From NCBI GenBank assembly GCA_964546955.1, contig CAZJLP010000071.1, positions 1 through 24,330 of the forward strand: a stretch of 24,330 nucleotides of DNA, in the 5' to 3' direction. Source of the DNA: CAZJLP01 sp964546955 (GTDB lineage Bacteria; Verrucomicrobiota; Verrucomicrobiia; Opitutales; Opitutaceae). The notes below the pieces were generated by a model. That model saw only the letters and a program-made list of their open reading frames with translations. It did not search any database and was not told where the DNA came from. A program made the position numbers and the translations under genes. Positions 8,724 to 15,463 of this stretch are shown here, piece by piece (position 1 is the stretch's first letter; the number at the start of each line of letters is the position of its first letter).

Positions 8724-9655
8724 AATCCATCGCTCGACGCATTCTCTGGCGACTGCTGGCGGGCCTCGGCGTCCTCTGGGGCGCCGCCACGCTCACCTTT
8801 CTCACCATCAACGTGACGGGCGGCGACCCGGCCGTTGCCATCCTGGGCGGCACCGAATCCGTGCCCACTCCTGCGGCGCTCGCTCGCGTGCGGGCCGACT
8901 ACCACCTCGATGAGCCGCTGCACGTGCAGTACCTGCTGTACCTGGGCAAGCTCGTGCAGGGGGACCTCGGCGAATCGTACCGGCTCCGCATCCCGGTGGC
9001 TCGCGCCATCGGCCAGCAGCTCGGGTCCACCGTACAGCTTGCGCTTTGCGCGGGCACGGTCGCCCTTCTCGTCTCGATCGTCATTGCCATCGTCACTGCT
9101 CGCCGCGCTCGCTGGGTCTCCAGCTGGGCGTCCGGGACGGAGCTCGTGGTCTCTTCCGTGCCCGGGTTTGTCCTCGGCATCGTTCTCCTTCTCATCTTCT
9201 CGTTTCAACTGCGCTGGCTCCCCGCCTCGGGCCAGGCGGGGTGGAAGTCCCTCATCCTGCCGACGCTGACACTTGCCTTGCCCATTACGGCGATGCTGAC
9301 CCAGGTGCTGCGCCATGAGCTGGAGGACATCCTCGAACAGCCGTTCATCACCACGGCACGCGCCCGCGGTTTGTCCGAAGCCGGCGTTCGCCTGGGCCAC
9401 GCGCTCCGGCATGCACTCATTCCGATCGTCACCCTGGCCGGCTCATTCTTCGGCATGCTGCTCGGCGGCGCGGTCATCGGCGAAACGCTCTTCGCGCGGC
9501 AAGGCGTCGGCCGCCTCGTGGCCGAGGCCACCATCAACAAGGACGTGCCGCTGGTCATCGGGGTCACGCTCCTGGCCGCCACCATCTACGTCATCGTCAA
9601 CCTGATCGTCGACCTCATCAACGCCGCCGTCGACCCACGCGCGCGCATCACCTGA
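8720..9655 (+). CDS. ABC transporter permease, DppB/GsiC type
   Basis: This 311-residue inner-membrane protein is one of two permeases of the family-5 importer. The N-terminal helix begins MKSIARRILWRLLAGLGVLW, followed by the large periplasmic loop typical of DppB-like proteins (DEPLHVQYLLYLGKLVQGDLG). Further membrane helices follow. The cytoplasmic EAA-type loop for ATPase contact lies around residues 211-224 (TTARARGLSEAGVR). The ATG at 8720 overlaps the upstream stop (ATGA); an earlier in-frame ATG at 8690 would add ten residues lying inside the preceding gene. The partner permease is not adjacent but about 4.9 kb downstream at 14507, separated by four enzyme genes. Confidence 0.93.
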   Translation: MKSIARRILWRLLAGLGVLWGAATLTFLTINVTGGDPAVAILGGTESVPTPAALARVRADYHLDEPLHVQYLLYLGKLVQGDLGESYRLRIPVARAIGQQLGSTVQLALCAGTVALLVSIVIAIVTARRARWVSSWASGTELVVSSVPGFVLGIVLLLIFSFQLRWLPASGQAGWKSLILPTLTLALPITAMLTQVLRHELEDILEQPFITTARARGLSEAGVRLGHALRHALIPIVTLAGSFFGMLLGGAVIGETLFARQGVGRLVAEATINKDVPLVIGVTLLAATIYVIVNLIVDLINAAVDPRARIT

Positions 9656-9667
9656 CACCGTTTTGCC

Positions 9668-11053
9668 ATGGCTCTCTCACTCGTCGAAGCACCCACGTCA
9701 TCCGAAGCTTCCGCCCTCGAAGCTCGTCACGCCTCGCCGCCGGCTTCCGTGCTGACGCCGCCTCAGGTCGACGAGCCGCCGGCGGTCCCGCCACGCGACG
9801 TCGCCCCCGCCGCCCATATTCCCACGGAGTCCGCTCCGGTGTGGGAGGAGCTGGCGGCGCGCTTCCGGCCCGTTTTCGCCCGGATCGCGGAAGGCGCCGT
9901 GGCGCGTGAGCAATCCCGCACGCTCGCGTACGAGCCAGTGGCCTGGCTGCGCGAGGCCGGGTTCGGCGCCGTTCGCATCCCCCGGGCCTACGGCGGCCTA
10001 GGCGCAACGATTCCGCAGTTCTTTCGGCTCCTGCTCGAGTTGGGCGAAGCCGACTCCAATGTGTCGCATCTTTTCCGCGGCCATTTCTCCTTCCTTGAGG
10101 CGCGGCTGAATATTCCCGACCCGGCGTCGCATGCGCGATGGTTTCCGCTGGTGGCGAAAGGGACGATCTTCGGATACGCCATGGCGGAGCGGACCGAGCA
10201 CAGCGGAGGCTCGGCCCGGCTCCTGCGCGAAGGCGACGACACCTTCGTCGATGGCACCAAGTATTACAGCACGGGAACGCTCTACGCCGACTGGATCATC
10301 GTGTCGCTGCTCGACGGCGAAGAGCGCGTCAGCGTCGCCGTGCCCACAAATGCTCCGGGGGTGACGCGACTCGACGACTGGGACGGCTTTGGCCAGCGCC
10401 TGACCGGCAGCGGAACGACAAAGTTCGACCGGGTCCGGATCGCGCCCGACCAGATCATCCGCCGTTTCAATCCCGCCGAGTTTACGCAGAACTACCAGAA
10501 GGCTTTTCTGCAGCTGGTCCTTCTCGCGAGCGCCGCGGGCATCGGGCGCGCGGTCGTCAAGGAAGGCACCGCCTTCGTGCAGCCCCGCACCCGTGCGTTT
10601 GGCATCCCGGGCAAATCCAGTCCCAAGGCCGACCCTCTCGTCCAGCGCGTGCTGGGCAAAGTCTCGAGCCTGGCGTTCTCCGCCGAAACCCTCGTTCTGG
10701 GCATCGCCCAGCACCTGGAGGAACTCTACCAGCTCGCGCAACGCGGAAAAGCCACCGAGGCGGATTTTGTGGCGACCGAGATCAAGGCCTACCAGGCGCA
10801 ACAGATCGTGCTCCCGCAGATCCTTGAGGCCGCGACGCTCGTCTTCGAAGTCGGCGGCGCCTCGGCCACCAGCGAAACCCGCCGCCTCGACCGCCACTGG
10901 CGGAACGCCCGCACCGCGGCCTCCCACAACCCCGCCATCCACCGCGAAGCCGCCATCGGCGACTACCTCCTCAACGGCACCATCCCCGACCGCGCCTGGC
11001 GCGAGGCCTATGAGAAAAAGGATCCCTCCGCCGCGCCGCAAACTGCGAGCTAA
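9668..11053 (+). CDS. Acyl-CoA-dehydrogenase-fold flavin monooxygenase, DszC/SfnB-like
   Basis: The 461-residue protein has the acyl-CoA dehydrogenase fold but belongs to the branch that uses reduced flavin and O2 on sulfur compounds (DszC, SfnB and relatives). Supporting motifs are WLREAGFGAVRIPRAYGGLG (about 93-112), SNVSHLFRGHFSFLE, the DGTKYYSTGTLYADW strand block and the C-terminal signature RHWRNARTAASHNP starting at about residue 409. The first 55 or so residues form an unusual Ala/Pro/Ser-rich leader before the fold starts; an in-frame GTG at 9839 would remove it. It contains two Met and no Cys. It lies 12 bp after the permease and just upstream of an NtaA/DszA-type monooxygenase, the same enzyme pairing as in thiophene or sulfone desulfurisation. 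The exact substrate is unknown. Confidence 0.85.
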   Translation: MALSLVEAPTSSEASALEARHASPPASVLTPPQVDEPPAVPPRDVAPAAHIPTESAPVWEELAARFRPVFARIAEGAVAREQSRTLAYEPVAWLREAGFGAVRIPRAYGGLGATIPQFFRLLLELGEADSNVSHLFRGHFSFLEARLNIPDPASHARWFPLVAKGTIFGYAMAERTEHSGGSARLLREGDDTFVDGTKYYSTGTLYADWIIVSLLDGEERVSVAVPTNAPGVTRLDDWDGFGQRLTGSGTTKFDRVRIAPDQIIRRFNPAEFTQNYQKAFLQLVLLASAAGIGRAVVKEGTAFVQPRTRAFGIPGKSSPKADPLVQRVLGKVSSLAFSAETLVLGIAQHLEELYQLAQRGKATEADFVATEIKAYQAQQIVLPQILEAATLVFEVGGASATSETRRLDRHWRNARTAASHNPAIHREAAIGDYLLNGTIPDRAWREAYEKKDPSAAPQTAS

Positions 11054-11084
11054 CCACGAGGGACCGGCAGACAGCCTGCGGCGA

Positions 11085-11116
11085 CAACTCCAAACACCAA
11101 ACTCCAAACCAGAAAC
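11085..11116 (+). repeat. Degenerate heptamer array, NNNAAAC family, abutting a start codon
   Basis: After a CAAC tetramer come four consecutive 7-bp units of the form NNNAAAC: TCCAAAC twice, ACCAAAC once and CAGAAAC once. The array ends two bases before the ATG at 11119, so it occupies the place where a Shine-Dalgarno sequence would be, and none is visible. The same family occurs at 17192-17228 and, as an inverted pair, at 22936-23087. The function is unknown. It could be an A/C-rich unstructured leader that aids ribosome entry, or the footprint of a mobile or slippage-generated repeat. Confidence 0.8.
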
Positions 11117-11118
11117 AA

Positions 11119-12477
11119 ATGAATCGCCCGCGTCACATGAGTATCGGCATGAACATCCTGGGCCTTGGCGGCCACCAGGCCGCGTGGCGCATCGGCGAAG
11201 CGCCGTGGAGCGCCCTGCAGGATGTGAAGTATTTCCAGCACATCGCGCGCGTCTCCGAACGGGGCACGCTCGATGCCATCTTCCTCGCGGACGGCCCCGC
11301 CCTCGGGATGAGCGTCGCCCGCCAGCCGGCGGGCCGCCTCGAGCCAACCGTGCTGCTCACGGCCGTAGCTCTCGCCACGGAGCGGATCGGCGTCATCGCC
11401 ACCGCTTCGACCACGTACAATAGTCCGTTCAACCTCGCGCGGCGCATCGGCTCGATGGATTTCATCAGCAACGGTCGCGCCGCCTGGAACATCGTGACCA
11501 ATGCGGGCGATGCCGCTGCGCAGAATTTCGGTCTGGCCGGCGCCCCCCTGCACGTCGATCGCTACGAACGCGCGGCTGAATTTGTCGAGGTCGCGATCAA
11601 GCTCTGGGACAGCTGGGAAGACGACGCGATCATCGGCGACGTGGCCAGCGGCGAATACGCGCATGAGGAGAAAGTCCACGCGATCGACCACATGGGAAAA
11701 CATTTCTCGGTAAAGGGTCCCCTGAACCTCCCCCGCTGCCCGCAGGGCCGCCCGGTCCTGGTCCAGGCCGGTGGCTCCGAGGGGGGCAAGGCCCTGGGTT
11801 CACGGTATGCCGATGCGATCTTTTGCACCCAGACAACGCTCGAGGACGGCATTGAGTTCTACAACGAGATGAAGTCGCGGGCTCGCGCGTGGGGCCGAAA
11901 TCCCGACCACCTGAAGATCATGCCCGGGCTTTCGACCGTGATCGGCAGCACGGAGGAAGAGGCCAACCGTCGGAGCGACGAGCTCGACTCGTATCTCGGA
12001 CCCGACGGCGCCGTCTCCCAGGTCGCCCAACGACTCGGCATTCCAGCCAAGGAGCTCGATCTTGACGGGCCGCTGCCGTGGCATCGGCTGGGCGACCTCA
12101 CTCCCCCCGAAAAAGGGTCCCACGGCTTCTTTGAGGCGCAGATCAAGCTGGCCAAGCGGGAAAACCTAACCGTCCGGCAACTCTCACGCCGCATTCGCAG
12201 CGGGCATCGCAACGTCGTGGGCTCGCCCGAGCAGATTGCCGACACGCTGACGGAATGGTTCCTCGCGGGTGCAGCCGACGGCTTCAACCTGATGCCCGAC
12301 TACTTCCCTTCCGGCGCGGAGATCTTTGTCGATCACGTCGTCCCCCTCCTGCGGCAGCGCGGCGTATTCCGCCATGAATACACCGGAACCACCCTGCGCG
12401 ACCACCTGGGGCTGCCACGGCCCGAAAGTGTGTACGCAGCCAAACCGGCGTCAATTACCGCGACACACCTCGCCTAG
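11119..12477 (+). CDS. NtaA/SnaA/DszA/DmoA-family FMN-dependent monooxygenase
   Basis: This 452-residue luciferase-like monooxygenase would use FMNH2 and O2 to oxygenate its substrate. Family motifs are clear: VSERGTLDAIFLADGP (about 45-60), EPTVLLTAVALATERIGVIA (75-94), TASTTYNSPFNLARRIGSMD (95-114), GRAAWNIVTN, and KLWDSWEDDA at 161-170. The NtaA-type block VHAIDHMGKHFSVKGPLNLP follows at 187-206, then QGRPVLVQAGGSEGG. Known members cleave nitrilotriacetate (NtaA), dibenzothiophene sulfone (DszA) or dimethyl sulfide (DmoA). The sulfur context here favours C-S bond cleavage. The length of about 450 is normal for the group. FMNH2 would come from the reductase encoded 70 bp downstream. A heptamer repeat array immediately precedes the start codon. 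The substrate cannot be determined from sequence alone. Confidence 0.92.
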   Translation: MNRPRHMSIGMNILGLGGHQAAWRIGEAPWSALQDVKYFQHIARVSERGTLDAIFLADGPALGMSVARQPAGRLEPTVLLTAVALATERIGVIATASTTYNSPFNLARRIGSMDFISNGRAAWNIVTNAGDAAAQNFGLAGAPLHVDRYERAAEFVEVAIKLWDSWEDDAIIGDVASGEYAHEEKVHAIDHMGKHFSVKGPLNLPRCPQGRPVLVQAGGSEGGKALGSRYADAIFCTQTTLEDGIEFYNEMKSRARAWGRNPDHLKIMPGLSTVIGSTEEEANRRSDELDSYLGPDGAVSQVAQRLGIPAKELDLDGPLPWHRLGDLTPPEKGSHGFFEAQIKLAKRENLTVRQLSRRIRSGHRNVVGSPEQIADTLTEWFLAGAADGFNLMPDYFPSGAEIFVDHVVPLLRQRGVFRHEYTGTTLRDHLGLPRPESVYAAKPASITATHLA

Positions 12478-12499
12478 CGCCGGGTCCTCCTCCCGACCG

Positions 12500-12534
12500 T
12501 TCATTCTTCATTTTGCATTCATCATTCACCATTA
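12500..12534 (+). repeat. Degenerate heptamer array, NNCATTC family, upstream of ssuE
   Basis: Five consecutive 7-bp units of the form NNCATTC fill the middle of the 70-bp gap before ssuE. The first two bases vary (TT, TT, TG, AT, AC) and two units end in T or A instead of C. The array ends 13 bases before the ATG at 12548. The core sequence differs from the array at 11085, but the period, copy number and placement are the same. No Shine-Dalgarno sequence is evident near the start codon. Confidence 0.75.
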
Positions 12535-12547
12535 GGCCTCCGCAATC

Positions 12548-13117
12548 ATGCCTTCCATCCTCCTCCTCTCCGGCAGTCCTTCTGTCCAATCCCGCTCGCA
12601 CGCGCTGCTCGAGCACGCCCGCCGTTACTTTGTCTCGGCAGGACTCGATGCTAACACCCTCACCGTCCGCGCCTTCCCGGCCGAGGATCTACTTTACGCC
12701 AAGTATGACAGTCCGTCCTTTGACACTCTGATCCGGCTATTGGACCAAGCGGACGGGTTGGTTGTGGCCACTCCGATTTACAAAGCGTCCTTCACCGCCG
12801 CACTCAAAGCGCTGCTCGACGTCCTCCCGCAGTCCGCGCTTCGCGGGAAAACGGTACTTCCGGTCGCGACCGGCGGCTCGCCCGCTCACCAGTTGGCCAT
12901 CGACTACGCTTTGAAGCCGGTCCTCTCCGCTCTCGGAGCCACCGACCTGCTGCAAGGCGTGTATGTGACGGACAAACTCCTGTCCGTTGGCCCAGCAGGC
13001 GAGCTGGTCTGGTCGTGCAATGACCTCCGCGACCGCTTCGAGAACGCAATCGCCCAGCTGGCGACCCTCGTCGCCACGCCTGCAACCGCCGCGGCCTTGG
13101 CCACCAGCGGTTCCTGA
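12548..13117 (+). CDS. ssuE: NAD(P)H-dependent FMN reductase SsuE
   Basis: The 189-residue flavodoxin-fold enzyme reduces FMN with NAD(P)H and passes FMNH2 to monooxygenases such as SsuD. The N-terminus shows the flavin phosphate loop (LSGSPSVQSRS, residues 7-17). The substrate region carries ATPIYKASFTAALKALLDVL. The SsuE/MsuE hallmark LPQSALRGKTVLPVATGGS (93-111) is followed by AHQLAIDYALKPVLSALGA. Tyr120 corresponds to the inserted tyrosine (Tyr118) in the pi-helix of E. coli SsuE. Length matches the family. It lies between an NtaA-like monooxygenase and ribBA, so it could serve all the flavin-dependent oxygenases in the locus. It contains one Met and one Cys. Confidence 0.92.
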   Translation: MPSILLLSGSPSVQSRSHALLEHARRYFVSAGLDANTLTVRAFPAEDLLYAKYDSPSFDTLIRLLDQADGLVVATPIYKASFTAALKALLDVLPQSALRGKTVLPVATGGSPAHQLAIDYALKPVLSALGATDLLQGVYVTDKLLSVGPAGELVWSCNDLRDRFENAIAQLATLVATPATAAALATSGS

Positions 13118-13134
13118 ACAGAGCAGACCCTCTG

Positions 13135-13169
13135 TCTACTCGCTACCCGCTACTCATTACGCGCTACTC
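13135..13169 (+). repeat. Degenerate heptamer array, GCTACTC family, upstream of ribBA
   Basis: Five consecutive 7-bp units approximate GCTACTC: two are exact, one reads TCTACTC, one GCTACCC and one ATTACGC. The array takes up most of the 58-bp gap between ssuE and ribBA and stops six bases before the ATG at 13176. It is a third sequence family with the same period and placement as the arrays at 11085, 12500 and 17192. Because the frame stays open through it, automatic gene calling could wrongly extend ribBA upstream across the array. Confidence 0.75.
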
Positions 13170-13175
13170 CCCGCC

Positions 13176-14510
13176 ATGAACTCCATCGAAATCGCCCTGC
13201 TTGCCATCGCCCGTGGCGAACCCGTCGTCGTCGCCGACCATCCGGATCGCGAAAACGAAGGCGACTTGATCATGGCCGCCGAGAAGGTCACGCCCGAGCT
13301 GGCGGCCTTCTTCGTGCGGCACACCAGCGGGATTCTCTGCGTGGCATTGCAATCCGAGCGGTTGGAGCAGTTGCGGCTGCCGTTGATGGTACGCGATAAC
13401 ACGGAGGCCCACCGCACGGCCTTCACGGTCACCGTCGACTGGCGGCACGGCACCACGACGGGAGTCTCGGCCGCCGACCGCGCGGCCACCATCCGCGCGC
13501 TGGCCAATCCTTCCGCGGATCCCGCTGGTTTCGCCCGTCCTGGACACATCTTCCCGCTGCGTAGCCATCCCGCCGGGGTCCTCGGCCGACCGGGCCACAC
13601 CGAAGCCGCCGTGGATCTGTCGCGCCTCGCCGGCTTATACCCGGCCGGTGTTCTCTGCGAGATCGTCAACGACGACGGTTCGATGGCGCGCGGCGCCCAG
13701 TTGGAGGCTTTTGCCCGCCGCCACCGTCTGCCGTTCCTCTCCATCGCCGAGCTGATCGCGTACCGCCGCCAACAGGAAAAAATCGTGGCCAAGGCCGCCA
13801 CCTCCCGCCTGCCCACCCGTCACGGCGATTTCACGGCCACGGTGTATCGATCGCTCCTCGACGGCGCCGAGCATCTGGCGCTCGTGAAGGGCGATGTGCA
13901 CGGCCGCGACAATGTCCTGGTGCGGGTCCACTCCGAATGCGTGACCGGTGACATCCTGGGCTCGCTGCGCTGCGATTGCGGACAGCAGCTCGACCAGGCC
14001 CTGGCGCGCGTCGCGGCAGAGGAACAGGGCGTGGTCCTGTACCTCCGAAACCAGGAAGGCCGCGGCATCGGCCTGGCCGACAAGATCCGCGCCTATGCCC
14101 TCCAGGACGAAGGCTTGGACACCGTCCAGGCCAATGAGCGGCTGGGTCTGCCGGTCGATGCCCGAAGCTACGATGTCGGCGCGCAGATTCTCACCGATCT
14201 TGGACTGACGACCATCCGGCTCATGTCAAACAACCCCGCCAAGATCACGGGCCTCGAATCGTACCGCCTGCGGATCGTCGAGCGCATCCCTCTCCTCACC
14301 AAGCCGACCTGCGAAAACCGCCGGTACCTGAGCACGAAGCAACAGAAGCTCGGCCACTTGCTGGACCTCCCGGACACGGATGCCCATGCGGACGTCACGT
14401 TGCGGATCACGCACAGCGAAGCCGGTCTTCCGTCGCGGGCGGTGGACATCCCCTCCGCGGCGACCAGCCCGGCCTCGCGCAACGCACTTTCCACGGTTCA
14501 GCACCCATGA
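13176..14510 (+). CDS. ribBA: Bifunctional riboflavin biosynthesis protein RibBA
   Basis: This 444-residue enzyme joins 3,4-dihydroxy-2-butanone-4-phosphate synthase and GTP cyclohydrolase II, the two entry steps of riboflavin synthesis. The RibB half (about 1-200) contains DRENEGDL at 24-31, TTGVSAADRA and RPGHIFPLR. The RibA half (about 210-395) has the zinc motif with Cys255, Cys266 and Cys268 (HSECVTGD, then RCDCGQQL). It also has EGRGIGLADKIRAYALQDEG and SNNPAKI. The catalytic motifs of both halves look intact. A tail of about 45 residues after 395 has no motif I recognise. The ATG at 13176 is chosen because the RibB fold starts there; the open frame upstream reads through ssuE and a repeat. 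The stop overlaps the next permease start (ATGA at 14507-14510), so it is physically tied into the operon, presumably to raise FMN supply. Confidence 0.93.
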   Translation: MNSIEIALLAIARGEPVVVADHPDRENEGDLIMAAEKVTPELAAFFVRHTSGILCVALQSERLEQLRLPLMVRDNTEAHRTAFTVTVDWRHGTTTGVSAADRAATIRALANPSADPAGFARPGHIFPLRSHPAGVLGRPGHTEAAVDLSRLAGLYPAGVLCEIVNDDGSMARGAQLEAFARRHRLPFLSIAELIAYRRQQEKIVAKAATSRLPTRHGDFTATVYRSLLDGAEHLALVKGDVHGRDNVLVRVHSECVTGDILGSLRCDCGQQLDQALARVAAEEQGVVLYLRNQEGRGIGLADKIRAYALQDEGLDTVQANERLGLPVDARSYDVGAQILTDLGLTTIRLMSNNPAKITGLESYRLRIVERIPLLTKPTCENRRYLSTKQQKLGHLLDLPDTDAHADVTLRITHSEAGLPSRAVDIPSAATSPASRNALSTVQHP

Positions 14511-15463
14511 GCCAGTCAACCACCATCGCCCTTTCGCCCACCGGTGTTTCGAGCGCGGTTCCTTTCGTCAAGGAACACATCGTCATTGCAGACACGCCCA
14601 TCGCGGACGCGCAGGCGGGGGCATCCTTTAGCCGACGTTCGCGGCTAGCCCGATTGTTCTCTCGACCGGGACTTCTGCTCGCCGGGCTCTTCGTACTGAT
14701 GCTGGTCATTGCGACGATCCAGCCGACCTGGCTCGCGAGCAACGATCCGCTGGAGGCCAACGCCCGCAAGGCGTTTCGCGCACCCAGCCTCAGTCACCCG
14801 CTCGGCACCGATGAAAACGGCCGCGACGTCTACACCCGCGTCATTCACGGAGTCCGTCCCTCTCTTGTCCTGGGCGTGGCCGCATCCGCCATCAGCCTGA
14901 CGCTCGGCATCGCCGTGGGTCTGCTCTCCGGTCTCAATCATCGGATCATCGACGGCGCTCTGATGCGCGGCATCGATGTGCTCCTGGCGTTCCCCGACCT
15001 CCTGCTCGCCCTGCTGATCATCACTTTCTGGGGACAGGGGGCCGTCAACGCGATCGTGGCCGTAGGCATCGCCAACGTGCCGCGGTACGCGCGTCTCGTC
15101 CGCGCCCAGACTCAGGTCATCCGCCACGCCGGCTACGTCGAGGCCGCCACCACTCTCGGACTGCGTCGTGTTTCCGTGATTATTCGCCATGTGCTCCCAA
15201 ACACCATCAAACCGGTGCTCATCCTCGCCACCATCGGCATCGGTGGAAAGATCGCTGCGGGCGCCAGCCTCAGCTTCCTCGGACTGGGTACGCCACCGCC
15301 GGCTCCCGAATGGGGCTCGATGCTCTCTATCGGACGCAACTATCTAGCGAACGCGTGGTGGCTCACCGCCGCCCCGGGTGTCGCGATCACCCTGACCGTC
15401 CTTTCCATCACCGCCCTCGGCCGCGCACTCCTGCGGCGCAGCGAAGGAAAGGTCCTGGCATGA
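14507..15463 (+). CDS. ABC transporter permease, DppC/GsiD type
   Basis: The 318-residue protein is the second permease of the family-5 importer. It has a cytoplasmic N-terminal extension of about 45 residues, then a membrane helix (GLLLAGLFVLMLVIATI, about 55-71). The DppC signature HPLGTDENGRDVYTRVIHG lies at 97-115. Several helices follow, with the EAA loop (EAATTLGLRRVSVIIRHVLP) at about 212-231 and the usual SFLGLGTPPPAPEWGSML end motif. Translation is likely coupled on both sides: the start overlaps the ribBA stop and the stop overlaps the ATPase start (ATGA at 15460-15463). Its distance from the DppB-type gene is odd, but the family assignment is secure. Confidence 0.93.
   Translation: MSQSTTIALSPTGVSSAVPFVKEHIVIADTPIADAQAGASFSRRSRLARLFSRPGLLLAGLFVLMLVIATIQPTWLASNDPLEANARKAFRAPSLSHPLGTDENGRDVYTRVIHGVRPSLVLGVAASAISLTLGIAVGLLSGLNHRIIDGALMRGIDVLLAFPDLLLALLIITFWGQGAVNAIVAVGIANVPRYARLVRAQTQVIRHAGYVEAATTLGLRRVSVIIRHVLPNTIKPVLILATIGIGGKIAAGASLSFLGLGTPPPAPEWGSMLSIGRNYLANAWWLTAAPGVAITLTVLSITALGRALLRRSEGKVLA

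Noticed and set aside
11054..11084. Possible terminator hairpin after the DszC-like gene (GCAG/CTGC stem)
   Set aside because: The stem is only four to five base pairs with no following T-run, and the downstream gene appears to belong to the same operon.
9998..11347. Long minus-strand open frame (449 codons) opposite the DszC-like gene and the start of the NtaA-like gene
   Set aside because: It spans two genes with clear family motifs on the + strand and shows none of its own.
12987..13175. N-terminal extension of ribBA across ssuE and the heptamer array
   Set aside because: It overlaps ssuE and would translate the repeat; the RibB fold begins at the ATG at 13176.
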